The notes under the pieces: generated by a model | What the model was told of the DNA's origin: nothing | Database searches by the model: none | What the model saw: only the letters and a program-made list of their open reading frames with translations | Shown here: piece after piece, positions 17,362-26,361 of the stretch | Position numbering within the stretch: the stretch's first letter is position 1 | Layout: each line of letters opens with the position of its first letter | From: Fonticella tunisiensis | Lineage (GTDB): Bacteria; Bacillota; Clostridia; Clostridiales; Caloramatoraceae | NCBI RefSeq assembly: GCF_004364155.1 | Contig: NZ_SOAZ01000002.1 | Location: forward strand, 124,001-188,000 | DNA: 64,000 bases | Direction: 5' to 3' | Position numbers and translations under genes: made by a program

Positions 17362-18267
17362 ATGGACAAAATTTTTAGCGAGCTTATGGAATGTAGAATT
17401 TGCCCTAGAAATTGTGGCGTAAATAGATATGAAAAAAAGGGCTACTGCAAAGCAGGTGATAAGGTCTTTGTTGCAAAGGCCTTTCTTCATACATGGGAGG
17501 AGCCATGTATATCAGGGGAAAGGGGCTCTGGAACAGTGTTTTTCTCAAACTGCAATCTCGGGTGTGTTTTTTGTCAGAACGATATTATAAGCCATGGTGG
17601 GCATGGAAAGGAAATATCTATAGTGAGATTATATGAAATATTTCTTGAACTTCAGGCAAAGGGGGCCCATAACATAAACCTTGTAACTCCTACCCATTAT
17701 ATACCTCAGATAAGGGAAGCTCTTGTAATGGCGAAGGAAAGGGGCCTTAAAATTCCTGTGATTTATAATTCAAATGCCTATGAAAGGGAAGAGGCGTTAA
17801 AGGGCCTCGAGGGATTAATAGATGTATATCTTCCTGATATAAAGTATTTTGACAATAGGTACAGCGTCAGATATTCGAAGGCACCGGACTATTTTAAGTA
17901 TGCTTCTAAAGCAGTGCTTGAAATGTTTAGACAGGTTGGCACTCCTGTTTTTGACGATAGAGGTTTACTTAAAAAGGGGCTAATGATAAGGCATTTAATG
18001 ATTCCGGGACTTCTTTTTGATTCAAAGAAAATAGTTGACTGGGTGCTTGAAAGCCTCCCCAGGGAAGTATATTTTAATATAATGTGTCAGTATACACCTT
18101 TAAATAACCTTGAGGCATATCCTGAAATAAGAAGGAAGGTAAACAGAGGACATTATGAAAGTCTTATAGACTATGCAATATCAAAGGGACTTGAAAATGG
18201 GTTTATTCAGGATTTTGAAAGTGCAACGGATGAATATGTGCCGGATTTCAACCTTGAAGGGGTATAA
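17362..18267 (+). CDS. PflX-like radical SAM protein (COG1313 type)
   Basis: 301 residues. A cysteine-rich N-terminal segment (CRICPRNCGVNR, GYCKAG) precedes the radical-SAM motif CNLGCVFCQN (C-x3-C-x2-C). The rest follows the activase-like TIM barrel (VTPTHYIPQIREAL, VYLPDIKYFDN, LMIRHLMIPG). Members are annotated as pyruvate-formate-lyase-activase-like, but their real substrate is unknown. It may form an operon with PAP2 (6-nt gap). It is not the obvious activase for the YjjI protein at the window start, which is 17 kb away. Confidence 0.82.
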   Translation: MDKIFSELMECRICPRNCGVNRYEKKGYCKAGDKVFVAKAFLHTWEEPCISGERGSGTVFFSNCNLGCVFCQNDIISHGGHGKEISIVRLYEIFLELQAKGAHNINLVTPTHYIPQIREALVMAKERGLKIPVIYNSNAYEREEALKGLEGLIDVYLPDIKYFDNRYSVRYSKAPDYFKYASKAVLEMFRQVGTPVFDDRGLLKKGLMIRHLMIPGLLFDSKKIVDWVLESLPREVYFNIMCQYTPLNNLEAYPEIRRKVNRGHYESLIDYAISKGLENGFIQDFESATDEYVPDFNLEGV

Positions 18268-18316
18268 AAAAGTCAGCTTGAATTTTTGTGTAAGCCTATC
18301 TTTTAAAGAATGCTGA

Positions 18317-18473
18317 GATAAAAAATATATGAAGCAAACTATTTTAGCGAGTAACAAGAGGTTTTTGACGAGTGGGCAGCTGGGAAGGCGAGCGAGTTTC
18401 ACGAACCCACTTGGCTTCTCAGCTGCCCTGAGCTTTAGAACCTCTTGTATAAGCGTGTAACATATTTTTTATC
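18317..18473. repeat. Dispersed TIR element, medium copy (B)
   Basis: A 157-bp element with ends GATAAAAAATATAT (18317-18330) and ATATTTTTTATC (18462-18473). Inside, ACAAGAGGTT (18354-18363) pairs with AACCTCTTGT (18439-18448), and GGGCAGCTG (18374-18382) pairs with CAGCTGCCC (18420-18428), so the whole unit can fold as nested hairpins. The TTAGAACCTCTTG segment is a diverged match to copy C. It fills the gap 18268-18504 between two convergent genes. Confidence 0.75.
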
Positions 18474-18504
18474 ACAGAGTTTTATATATCCTTTACACAG
18501 TCTT

Positions 18505-20478
18505 TTATATTATACTCCTAAAATCCTTTATTTCGACTCCATCGTAGAAGGTTAAAAGTATATCTCTGTATCCCTTTCCTGCTCTTTCAAGGGATACAAC
18601 GGCGTTTTGACTCATTCCAACGCCATGACCATAGCCACCGCCATATAATGTTATACTTCTTATTTTTCCTCCGGACGTGTATCTATCTAAATAAAAGAAT
18701 CCTGAAGGAAGAGAATAGCCGTAATTTTTAAGGGATTCCTCTTTACCCAGCTTATTAGTTAGAATTACATTGTCGCTCCTTGGAACCAGTATTTTCTTTA
18801 TATTTCTTTCTTTCTCGACTTTATATGTTCCTGTATCGGATACTATGGTCATTTCAAGAACGTTTCCCGCCCTTCCCCTTTTGCTTATGAATATATCCTG
18901 AATATTGCCTATTCCATTTTTTGCTATATTGGCTTGCCTGTATATGTTAAAATACCATTTCTTCTTGAAGCTCTTAGGATCATTCTTATATCTCTCATAA
19001 ATAGCACTGTTTACATTGTTATAAAAATCATTTACAGGTATGGATACCTTCCACCTGAAGAGTTTTTCGTCTGAATCGTAGGCTTTGATTGTCCAATCCT
19101 TGAAGAAATCCGATGCTGCCTTATCATCTGAAAGGTCCTTTATACCTGAATTTGTGTAATCCTTGAAGGTTAGGTAGGGTTCAGAATTCTTTCTTAGATC
19201 CTTTTTATTATTATACCATATCTCGTTAAATGGGGCGCCAACGCCACTGGAAGTTGAGTAATACTTTGCATCGATAATGTTGTTTTTATATGTTAAAACC
19301 TCTCCCTTTGTCTGTTCAATAGCTGCATCAACCTCGGGTTTTGAAGGCTGATTATTATACACTTGGCTCAGGGTTGTGTCATCAACATGAAATCCTGACT
19401 TTGCAAACCTTCCTGAAAGCATATCGGATAATACATATGTCCTTGCAGCTACTGCCTGAGCTTTGTAGCCCTCAGCTTTTGCATAGGGAGACATTTCCGA
19501 TGGAACTACATATCTTAAATACTTTTCAATATCAACCTCATTTATTAGCCTCATAGCCTTATCCTTTATAAAGACTTCAAAACTTCCATAATAGGCTGGT
19601 ACATACCTGTTTGGCCTTGTAAGCGTTGGTATTAATGTTGGTCCGGAGGATACAGGAGAAATGTATATTCTATCTTTAGTTGTTCCTATCTGTTGCTTTG
19701 GAGTAAAGGTATAATCCTTGCCCATTTCACCGGAGATAATTTTTATCACATCTCCTTCATAAACAAGCTGTATTGCCTCCGTACCCTTTGCGGTATAATC
19801 AATGTTTGTAGATTTTATTTGTAATCCTTTTCCAGATCCCAAATTAATATTTCCCGACCTTTCTGTCTTTGACAGGAACTCAAGTTTTGTATGGTCGAGG
19901 GATGAAAGGTCTGCGGTTGAAATTCCTACTCTTACATAGCTTATTTCAGGCTTTTCCACTATAACTGAGCGAACCATGCCATTATTATCCGTTAGAAATT
20001 TATAGGTGCTGTATCCTACAATAACTTTGTTGGGTGATACGTTAACGGCTTTTTTATCCTCTATCGTTATAAATCTTACATCAGTGGCTAAGCTTAGTGT
20101 TTTGCCTTCCAGTTCAATTTTATCGCTGCTTCGAGACAGGACCTTTCCGATATAGGTTTTACATGGAGATATTGATATAAGCCTGTTCCCCTTAAGGAAT
20201 ACATTATAGCCAGGGGAATCGGGGATGTTCAATTTTTTATCAACATGTATCCATCTTGTTCTGTCGCCGTAGGACAGCTTGAGCTTTATTAACTTACTGG
20301 ATTCTTTCCTATCTACCACAACCCCGCAATCTATCTTAACAGGGTAAAAGAAAAGAGCATAAACTACAGCTGAAATAATTGGAATAGCAATTAACAGAGT
20401 TAAAATAATCCTTTTTGTTTTGTTCCATTTGCTGAACCTGGTGGAATATGTATAGCTTCTATATCTTCTTCGTCTCAA
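18505..20478 (-). CDS. SpoIID/LytB domain protein
   Basis: About 657 residues. A basic arginine-rich start and one membrane helix (residues 25-45, ILTLLIAIPIISAVVYALFF) precede a long extracellular region. The SpoIID domain covers about 300-600: VDIEKYLRYVVPSEMSP, KAQAVAARTYVLSDM, YYSTSSG and the C-terminal GGGYGHGVGMSQNA. SpoIID proteins are lytic transglycosylases acting on denuded glycan strands; this longer, LytB-like form could act in sporulation or wall turnover. The TTG at 20478 is preferred because GGGGTGAT lies 4 nt before it and the in-frame GTG at 20487 is inside that site. Confidence 0.87.
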   Translation of the reverse strand: MRRRRYRSYTYSTRFSKWNKTKRIILTLLIAIPIISAVVYALFFYPVKIDCGVVVDRKESSKLIKLKLSYGDRTRWIHVDKKLNIPDSPGYNVFLKGNRLISISPCKTYIGKVLSRSSDKIELEGKTLSLATDVRFITIEDKKAVNVSPNKVIVGYSTYKFLTDNNGMVRSVIVEKPEISYVRVGISTADLSSLDHTKLEFLSKTERSGNINLGSGKGLQIKSTNIDYTAKGTEAIQLVYEGDVIKIISGEMGKDYTFTPKQQIGTTKDRIYISPVSSGPTLIPTLTRPNRYVPAYYGSFEVFIKDKAMRLINEVDIEKYLRYVVPSEMSPYAKAEGYKAQAVAARTYVLSDMLSGRFAKSGFHVDDTTLSQVYNNQPSKPEVDAAIEQTKGEVLTYKNNIIDAKYYSTSSGVGAPFNEIWYNNKKDLRKNSEPYLTFKDYTNSGIKDLSDDKAASDFFKDWTIKAYDSDEKLFRWKVSIPVNDFYNNVNSAIYERYKNDPKSFKKKWYFNIYRQANIAKNGIGNIQDIFISKRGRAGNVLEMTIVSDTGTYKVEKERNIKKILVPRSDNVILTNKLGKEESLKNYGYSLPSGFFYLDRYTSGGKIRSITLYGGGYGHGVGMSQNAVVSLERAGKGYRDILLTFYDGVEIKDFRSII

Positions 20479-20554
20479 AAGTATCACCCCGTTAATTTTT
20501 TTACAATAATATTTTACTCTATTTTTACAGCTTCTTCATCTATATTATAGTAAA

Positions 20555-20581
20555 TTAACTTGTTGTGCTAGATGAATTTAC
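20555..20581. repeat. Solo outer end of the dispersed repeat
   Basis: TTAACTTGTTGTGCTAG (20555-20571), then a 10-nt extension ending AATTTAC, is identical except for one base to the outer left flank of copy C at 30746-30772. No matching right end was found here. It sits 5 bp from the stop codon of the Nif3-like pseudogene. Confidence 0.7.
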
Positions 20582-20586
20582 GTATT

Positions 20587-20921
20587 CTATCTTATTATTC
20601 CACTCATTGAAGTAACTTCAATTCCCCTCTTTTCAAGTTCACCTATAAATATGTTTATTCCAATGGAGTCTGATGGCATATGTCCGGCTACAATTACATT
20701 ACCAATGTTCTGGTCTATAACTGCCTTTCTAACGTCTTCTGGTATATGCATGCATATTATTGTTCCAACACCTGCCTGAAAATATGCTTTAAATACGTTT
20801 TCTCCTCCATTTGTTCCGCTTTTATGTTCTGCCCTTCAACAATAATCCCGGAATCAGCAGGAACTTCCTCCAGGCCTGCAAGTGATAGAGCAATATCCAT
20901 TATTTCCTTTGTATTTAACAT
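20587..20921 (-). pseudogene. Nif3-like (NGG1-interacting factor 3) gene remnant, deleted and frameshifted
   Basis: The minus strand from 20921 reads MLNTKEIMDIALSLAGLEEV and on to VEGQNIK (about 35 residues), typical of the N-terminus of clostridial Nif3/YqfO-like proteins. About 200 residues are then missing. A second frame, with no start of its own, continues as GGENVFKAYFQAGVGTIICM and ends with NVIVAGHMPSDSIGIN and SMSGIIR, typical of the C-terminus, stopping at 20587. The two halves join near 20815-20830 with a change of frame. The plus-strand ORF across it is a shadow. This is a clear internal-deletion pseudogene; the parent function (metal-binding hydrolase-like) is only known by family. 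Confidence 0.75.
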
Positions 20922-20975
20922 TAAAATCCATCATTTAATTATTAAGTATATAATAACATATTTGTAAAATAAATC

Positions 20976-22025
20976 TTAAGCTTTATTTCTATTTGTCCCT
21001 AGGAATTTTATTATAGATCCTGCTAAAAATATAAGGCTTACTGCTCCATATGGAGGATATAATAGTTTGATTAAATTGGAAAAACCTATGAAAGCTGCAG
21101 GGATTGAAAAAAGCATAATAATTAAGAGCGAGGTTATATATGGTATTTTAAAGGAGTGGTGTATCCGGTTTGAAAGACTGTAAAGATCGCCAACATCCGT
21201 TGAAAACATCTCAAGCCATATAACAGCCGTTAAAATAAAAGGAATTAAATTACCAAATTTCTTTGAAATATAAAGGTTTGGGATTTCGCTTTTAAAACTT
21301 CCGGGTGCATATATAAGTATTGATGAATTTATTATGAGCATAAGCCCTATTAAAACGAGACTTCCAAGAATTGTTCCTCTTATAAAATGTTTTCCTGATC
21401 TGCTCTCGGATATCATAGGTGACAGTACACCTGTGGCACTCATGAGATTAAAGGAGGAATATAGAACTGCAGATAAAATCCAGTTTTTTTTGACGGATGG
21501 GGCGGCGGCCATAGATATTTGGAAATTGTACGGTGATGGTATATTAATGAAAACCAGTATACCCATAATAAGTATAGTTATGGTTGACAGAGGTACTATT
21601 ATGGAATTTACTGCAACTACTCCCTTTGTTGAAAAAACTGCAGCGAGAAAAGTAAGACCAGCCATGATGAATATTCCCCAAGCTTTGTCCACATTTGCAT
21701 ATTCATGAAGCATTGCACCTCCGCCTGAGATCATGATTGTATTGCTGCCAAAAATGAAAAAGGTTAGAAATAAATCGATAAAAAAACCTGTTCTTTTTCC
21801 TAAGACAAAATCGACGGCTTCCTTATAGGAGTGAAACTTATACCTAAAACAGAGCCTTACAATTATGGACGTAAAGAATATGTAAAGGAAACAGCATATA
21901 AGTATTCCGTAAAATCCCTTTGTACCGTATAACGAAAAAAACTGAAGTATCTCCTGTCCTGATGCAAGCCCTGCACCTATAATAGTTCCTATAAAAACAG
22001 ATGCAACTTTAAAATCCTCCTTCAA
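20976..22025 (-). CDS. YkvI-family membrane transporter
   Basis: 349 residues with ten or so membrane helices. The N-terminal VFIGTIIGAGLASGQEILQFF is the unwound first helix typical of the YkvI branch of the APC/LeuT superfamily. The substrate is unknown, with amino-acid-like solutes most likely. It begins at a TTG (22025) with GGGGGGC 5 nt upstream. It is a single gene, between the Nif3 remnant and a divergent lipoprotein gene. Confidence 0.82.
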   Translation of the reverse strand: MKEDFKVASVFIGTIIGAGLASGQEILQFFSLYGTKGFYGILICCFLYIFFTSIIVRLCFRYKFHSYKEAVDFVLGKRTGFFIDLFLTFFIFGSNTIMISGGGAMLHEYANVDKAWGIFIMAGLTFLAAVFSTKGVVAVNSIIVPLSTITILIMGILVFINIPSPYNFQISMAAAPSVKKNWILSAVLYSSFNLMSATGVLSPMISESRSGKHFIRGTILGSLVLIGLMLIINSSILIYAPGSFKSEIPNLYISKKFGNLIPFILTAVIWLEMFSTDVGDLYSLSNRIHHSFKIPYITSLLIIMLFSIPAAFIGFSNLIKLLYPPYGAVSLIFLAGSIIKFLGTNRNKA

Positions 22026-22186
22026 AATAAGCCCCCCAAAAAGTGTTTCAAATAATCATATTCATTTTTTTTATAAAAAATTCCCGATCCCGTATCCATA
22101 TAATCTATAGGGTAAATATTGTTTCTGTAATAAAAAAAATCCTATTTGGAATACTATATATAAGACTCTAAGAATGGGTGATTGCT

Positions 22187-23347
22187 ATGAAAAAACTGGC
22201 TTTAATACTTGTTTTGGTTATGTCAATATTTTTTACTGCATGCCCCGGACCAGAGGAAGAGGGAGAGAAAGGAGAGGGCACCAATAATGTTCAAACCAAA
22301 GAAATCAATATGCAGTCAGCAAAGGAATTTATGGATAATTACATGAGATACGTAATAAAAATGGATATGGATGTAATGAGATCCTTTTATACTAAAAGGT
22401 TCAGAGAGCAAATAAAGGATATACCTAAAACCAATAACCCTCATCCTATAGGATATAGTGTAGGAGAGGGGGAAAACAAGGGTGAAAATGGAGAGTTTAC
22501 AGTTAAGATATTCAACGGAAGTACAGGTTCTCCATACTATTCAAGTGATACCTACAAATACAAAATAGTAATGGAGGATGGAAAGATGCTTATTGATGAT
22601 ATAACTAAGGAAAAAGAAGTAGAGGTTTATGGAAAGGGAAAAAACCTTTTAATGAAGGAGGGAGGAGATGTTGAAGAAAGGTATATACTTTCGGTGGATG
22701 AACTTCCATCCTACGCTTCTCCCCTTGCATCGCCTGAGAGAAAGCTTGCTGTTTCAAAGGATGGCCTGGGGCCCTGTGCTCTGTCTCCCGATGAAAGGAG
22801 TATAGTTATAACCAGTACAGGAAAGAACAGCCTTGTGGTTACAGGAGAATTTCAGGAGGCAGAATCAGCAATGAAGCAGCAGGAAGGTGACAAAAAGACC
22901 GGTGGAAAAGAGGATAAAAAAGGTGGGAAAGGGGAGGAAGAGAATGGCGGTAAGGAGGAAGATAAAGAAGAAAAGCAGGATATAGATAAAAATATTCTTC
23001 AAAAAGCTGAAGTGAAATTGAACCCTGTAGATGTTTATGTAGATGCAAAGATTAATACAATAACCTTTTCACCCGATGGAAAAATCTTTGCCGTGCAGAT
23101 AGCGCCAGTTGGTGGGCTGGATCAAATAAAGCTTTATAGATCTGATAAGGGAGAGCCCATAAAAACCTATAAAATAAATACTAATTTTAGGAGCGATAGA
23201 TTTTCTTTAACAAATCCATATTTCACATCCCCGGAGGCACTAAGCTTTACTGTAACGGCAGTAAGTGGTGCCCAGGCTGAAGAAAGTGCACTTGAAGGAG
23301 AATGGAGCTATGACATCAAATCCGATAATTTAAAGAAAACGAGATAA
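22187..23347 (+). CDS. Secreted lipoprotein with low-complexity linker
   Basis: About 386 residues. A lipoprotein signal peptide (MKKLALILVLVMSIFFTAC) ends at a lipobox-like FTAC. Residues 40-150 resemble an NTF2-like fold (AKEFMDNYMRYVIKMDMDVM). Residues 225-265 are a Lys/Glu/Gly low-complexity stretch. The remainder has beta-propeller-like phrases (LSPDERSIVITSTG, TFSPDGKIFAVQI), possibly a single WD40/TolB-like repeat pair. The function is unknown. The ATG at 22187 has GGGTGAT 4 nt upstream. It converges on rsgI with a shared terminator. Confidence 0.7.
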   Translation: MKKLALILVLVMSIFFTACPGPEEEGEKGEGTNNVQTKEINMQSAKEFMDNYMRYVIKMDMDVMRSFYTKRFREQIKDIPKTNNPHPIGYSVGEGENKGENGEFTVKIFNGSTGSPYYSSDTYKYKIVMEDGKMLIDDITKEKEVEVYGKGKNLLMKEGGDVEERYILSVDELPSYASPLASPERKLAVSKDGLGPCALSPDERSIVITSTGKNSLVVTGEFQEAESAMKQQEGDKKTGGKEDKKGGKGEEENGGKEEDKEEKQDIDKNILQKAEVKLNPVDVYVDAKINTITFSPDGKIFAVQIAPVGGLDQIKLYRSDKGEPIKTYKINTNFRSDRFSLTNPYFTSPEALSFTVTAVSGAQAEESALEGEWSYDIKSDNLKKTR

Positions 23348-23390
23348 AAAAGTCAGAGATGTGTGTTAGTTATCACATTCCTGACTTTTT
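23347..23390. terminator. Terminator between the lipoprotein gene and rsgI
   Basis: AAAAAGTCAG-A-GATGTG pairs with CACATTC-CTGACTTTTT, with flanking T-tracts in both directions. Confidence 0.88.
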
Positions 23391-23397
23391 ATTGCTG

Positions 23398-24180
23398 CTA
23401 CTTTTTATTATGCTGCTTACTGTTATTTTCCTTATCCTTCTTTGATTCAGAATCCTTTTCTTTACTTTTATTACCATTATCCTTTTTCGCATCATAGGTT
23501 TGGGTTTCATCGCTATTATAATTCGTCTCCCTTAAAGCTTTTTTGTTGACCGAATTTTCATTAGATGAAGAATTGTTGTTTGAGTTCTTTTCTGACTTAT
23601 CTTCGTTTTTGTGATTTATGTTGCTTTTTTCATTGTTTTCATGTTTTTGTTCATCTTCTTTAAATTGCTTAATATTGTTATCTTTATTTTTATTATTTAT
23701 TGCCTTTTCAAGCCTATCCCTTATATTATTAATGTCAACATCCGAGTCCTTAAGCTGAGTAGAGGATATTACTGGTTTAGAATTGCTGCTTAAGGCTCCT
23801 TCCTCTATTCCAGCATCCTCAATTTTTTGAGCCGCTTCGTCAAGTGTAAGCCCTTTAAATTTTTCAGCGTTTTTGAGGCCTTCGATCCTTTGAATCGTTC
23901 CCTTTCTATTTATATAAAGTCTGATATTTTTATCACCGTTTATATCTACAAAGCCTACAATTTGGTTGGCGTAGGCTGTAATGCCGGTATAGGTTGATAT
24001 AATTATAAGCATTATTGAAGCTGCTGCAGCATAGTAGTATGGGAATTTACCGCAGGGCCTTCCCTTATAAACATCGCCTATATTTACATTACCTTTTTTT
24101 CTAAGTTTTAAAAATTCACCGCTGCTTGTTAATACAACTACATATTTATTATGGACTTCTAAGACCATTCCCTCTTTCAT
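23398..24180 (-). CDS. rsgI: RsgI-type anti-sigma factor
   Basis: 260 residues. Residues 1-45 are the RsgI N-terminal domain that binds SigI (GMVLEVHNKYVVVLTSSGEF). A single membrane helix follows (residues 48-68, AAAASIMLIIISTYTGI), then an extracellular domain to about residue 140 (VDINGDKNIRLYINRKG). The last 110 residues are a Lys/Asn/Ser/Glu low-complexity tail with no carbohydrate-binding module of the kind seen in cellulolytic Clostridia. The ATG has GAGGTGAT 4 nt upstream, and the gene begins 12 nt after sigI. It should hold SigI at the membrane until an envelope signal arrives. Confidence 0.88.
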   Translation of the reverse strand: MKEGMVLEVHNKYVVVLTSSGEFLKLRKKGNVNIGDVYKGRPCGKFPYYYAAAASIMLIIISTYTGITAYANQIVGFVDINGDKNIRLYINRKGTIQRIEGLKNAEKFKGLTLDEAAQKIEDAGIEEGALSSNSKPVISSTQLKDSDVDINNIRDRLEKAINNKNKDNNIKQFKEDEQKHENNEKSNINHKNEDKSEKNSNNNSSSNENSVNKKALRETNYNSDETQTYDAKKDNGNKSKEKDSESKKDKENNSKQHNKK

Positions 24181-24192
24181 AGCATCACCTCG

Positions 24193-24840
24193 TTAAACTA
24201 TAAATTCCCTAAGGGAATCCAGCCGTTTATCACTGAATATTATAATAAGAGCAATTATATATTTTCTCCAGTCTTCAAGGGTCTTTCTGGATATTTCACT
24301 TATAAGCAGTATCTCTTTAATGGGAAGGATTTTTTTAATTTTTATTACAGTAATAATTTCATCTATGGTTGCAAGGTGTTTAGCCAGCTCAATAAGCTTT
24401 TCACGGGTATCCCTGTGCTTTGGGGATTTTCTTGTTAAATCTTCAAGGGTAATGTTGAAATCTTCCATTATCTCTTTAAAAAGATTTATCTGGGAAACCC
24501 TATCAAGCTTTTCATCTATGGAATGGGTGTAAGATGTATAGTTTTGAATGCTTTCATCCTCAATAGGAATTTCATTTCTGGAGTTTTTCCTGAAGTAATC
24601 AATAAGTCTGTTTTTCATTATTATCTTACTATATGTTTCAAAGTTCCCTTCTTTAAATGTATCTATTGCATCATTAAAAGCCATTAAGGCTATGCTGAGT
24701 TCATCATCATTTTCCCAGGATAGATATCTTTTACATATTAGCGATGCATATTGATGGATATAAGGCTTGTTTGATTCTATAAAGTAGTTTCTGGCATCCA
24801 TATCGCCCTTCTGAGCTAAATTGAGTAGCCGTAAATCCAT
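24193..24840 (-). CDS. sigI: RNA polymerase sigma factor SigI
   Basis: About 215 residues with the SigI layout: a shortened region 2 (ENDDELSIALMAFNDAIDTF and NFETYSKIIMKNRLIDYFRK) and a SigI-type C-terminal region (EISRKTLEDWRKYIIALIIIFSDKRLD). In Bacilli and Clostridia this factor answers heat or envelope/polysaccharide signals through RsgI. The ATG at 24840 follows AGGTGAT by 3-4 nt; the upstream ATG at 24855 has no site. It is the first gene of the sigI-rsgI operon and seems to be autoregulated (see the promoter at 24867-24895). Confidence 0.92.
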   Translation of the reverse strand: MDLRLLNLAQKGDMDARNYFIESNKPYIHQYASLICKRYLSWENDDELSIALMAFNDAIDTFKEGNFETYSKIIMKNRLIDYFRKNSRNEIPIEDESIQNYTSYTHSIDEKLDRVSQINLFKEIMEDFNITLEDLTRKSPKHRDTREKLIELAKHLATIDEIITVIKIKKILPIKEILLISEISRKTLEDWRKYIIALIIIFSDKRLDSLREFIV

Positions 24841-24866
24841 GTAATCACCTGCCATTCACTATAAAT

Positions 24867-24895
24867 ATACGAAATCTATAAAAATTTTAGAGGGG
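24867..24895 (-). promoter_or_regulatory. SigI-type promoter of sigI-rsgI
   Basis: On the minus strand CCCCTC (24895-24890), a 17-bp spacer and TCGTAT (24872-24867) resemble SigI promoters, which have a C-rich -35 and a CGWA -10. The predicted start is about 20 nt before the sigI ATG. Confidence 0.5.
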
Positions 24896-24905
24896 AATAA
24901 TATTA

Positions 24906-24934
24906 CCCACCGAAATACATTTTTTTATACGAAC
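24906..24934 (+). promoter_or_regulatory. SigI-type promoter facing the DUF5667 gene
   Basis: CCCACC (24906-24911), a 17-bp spacer and ACGAAC (24929-24934) mirror the sigI promoter in spacing and composition. It points to the DUF5667 gene, with an untranslated leader of about 100 nt. Confidence 0.42.
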
Positions 24935-25044
24935 TATTTAATGTCAACGTTGATGAATCCTTAAGGTGCATTGACTTAAAAATATCCAGAAATCAAGCAA
25001 AATAAAAGTTACTCTAATTATACTTTACATAGGGAGGTTTATGT

Positions 25045-26226
25045 ATGAAAAAAATATTGTCAACGCTGGTTATTACTTCAATTTTATTTGGAAGTGTAAA
25101 TCTTCCAGCCTTTGCAGCAGAAGAGGATAACAATGCGGGAATTACACCGGACAGCATATTATATCCAATCGACAGGGCAGTGGAGAAGGTACAGCTTGCT
25201 TTAACATCTGATCCTGCTGAAAAAATAGAACTTTTAACCAATAATGCCGATGAAAGAATTGACGAAGCACAGGTTATGGCAGAGGAGCAGAAGGAGGATT
25301 TATCCTTAAAGGTCATTGAAGACAGTCAGGCTGCTCAAGAAAAGGCTGAAGAAATAGTAAATGAAAATGATGAGAAAGTTTTAGAGGCGGATCAGGAGAA
25401 GAATGAAGAGGTAAAGAACGTTCAGAAGAACCTTGATGAATATGTGAAAAATAGTATTGAAAGGCTAAAGGAAATACTTGAAAAGGTTCCAGAAGGGGCT
25501 AAACCAGCCATTGAAAAGGCCATTGCCATTCAAACATTAAAGCTTGATGAAAAGTCAAGGATTGCAGAGGCTTCAAAAAATATTGAGGAAGCAAAAAAGA
25601 GAGCTGAGGAGACTAAAAAACAGATAGAAGAGCAGAAAAAGTCCATAGAGGAACTTCAAAAAGCACTTGAGGAGGCCAATAAAGCCCTTGAGGAAGCAAA
25701 AAAGTCAGGGGATACCGCAAAAATGGATGAGCTTACAGGTAAGATTTTAGAACTTCAAGCAAAGCTTGATATGGCAAATGCAAAGCTTAATGAGCTTAAC
25801 GGTACCCTTGCAGAAGTTGAAAAGAATATGGAAGGCCTTCAAATATCTTTGAAAACAATAAAAGAGGAAGCAAAGTCCAAGAGAGAAGAAATAATGGCTG
25901 CATTTAAGAAGGCAAAGGAAGGCGCGAAGGCAGAAAAAAATAGTAAGAAGTCAGAGGATGGGAAAAAAGAGGACGTAAATGAAGAGAAAGAGCAGAAGAA
26001 TACAGAGGCTGTGAACAATGTTCAGCAAAAGGAATTTGGAAGCTTAAATGTGATTCAAAATAGTGAGGTAAAGAATCACGCCCAGCAGATAAAGAAAGAA
26101 GTAAAGGAAAAGGTAGAGGATAGTAAGGAAGAGATTAAAAGAAAAATAGAACAGAAAAAAGAGGAAATGAAAAATGAAAAGGAGCAAGAAAAAGATAATA
26201 AAGCGCAGGGAAAAAACAAAAATTAA
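25045..26226 (+). CDS. Secreted DUF5667 coiled-coil protein
   Basis: 393 residues. A signal peptide (MKKILSTLVITSILFGSVN, then LPAFAA) leads to a DUF5667 domain (ITPDSILYPIDRAVEKVQLA and LTSDPAEKIELL) at residues 30-130. Residues 150-290 are a long heptad-type coiled coil, and the C-terminal 90 residues are Lys/Glu low complexity. It is probably exported and wall- or surface-associated. The ATG follows GGGAGG. Its position divergent from sigI, with a SigI-like promoter, suggests it is an envelope-stress target. Confidence 0.8.
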   Translation: MKKILSTLVITSILFGSVNLPAFAAEEDNNAGITPDSILYPIDRAVEKVQLALTSDPAEKIELLTNNADERIDEAQVMAEEQKEDLSLKVIEDSQAAQEKAEEIVNENDEKVLEADQEKNEEVKNVQKNLDEYVKNSIERLKEILEKVPEGAKPAIEKAIAIQTLKLDEKSRIAEASKNIEEAKKRAEETKKQIEEQKKSIEELQKALEEANKALEEAKKSGDTAKMDELTGKILELQAKLDMANAKLNELNGTLAEVEKNMEGLQISLKTIKEEAKSKREEIMAAFKKAKEGAKAEKNSKKSEDGKKEDVNEEKEQKNTEAVNNVQQKEFGSLNVIQNSEVKNHAQQIKKEVKEKVEDSKEEIKRKIEQKKEEMKNEKEQEKDNKAQGKNKN

Positions 26227-26245
26227 AATAAAAGATTAATTTGTC

Positions 26246-26267
26246 AAAGGAGTCTTAGGGCTCCTTT
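26246..26267 (+). terminator. Terminator after the DUF5667 gene
   Basis: AAAGGAG (26246-26252) pairs with CTCCTTT (26261-26267), followed by ATTTTATTT. Confidence 0.82.
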
Positions 26268-26361
26268 ATTTTATTTATTAATTGGTTGTAAAGAAGCCTG
26301 CAATTTTATATAATTAATAAAAAGAATATTTAGAAAAGTGAATCTGGGGAGTGTTGATTAG

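Noticed and set aside
20680-20967. Plus-strand ORF of 95 codons
   Set aside because: It is the antisense of the Nif3-like pseudogene, whose minus-strand sequence matches a known protein type at both ends.
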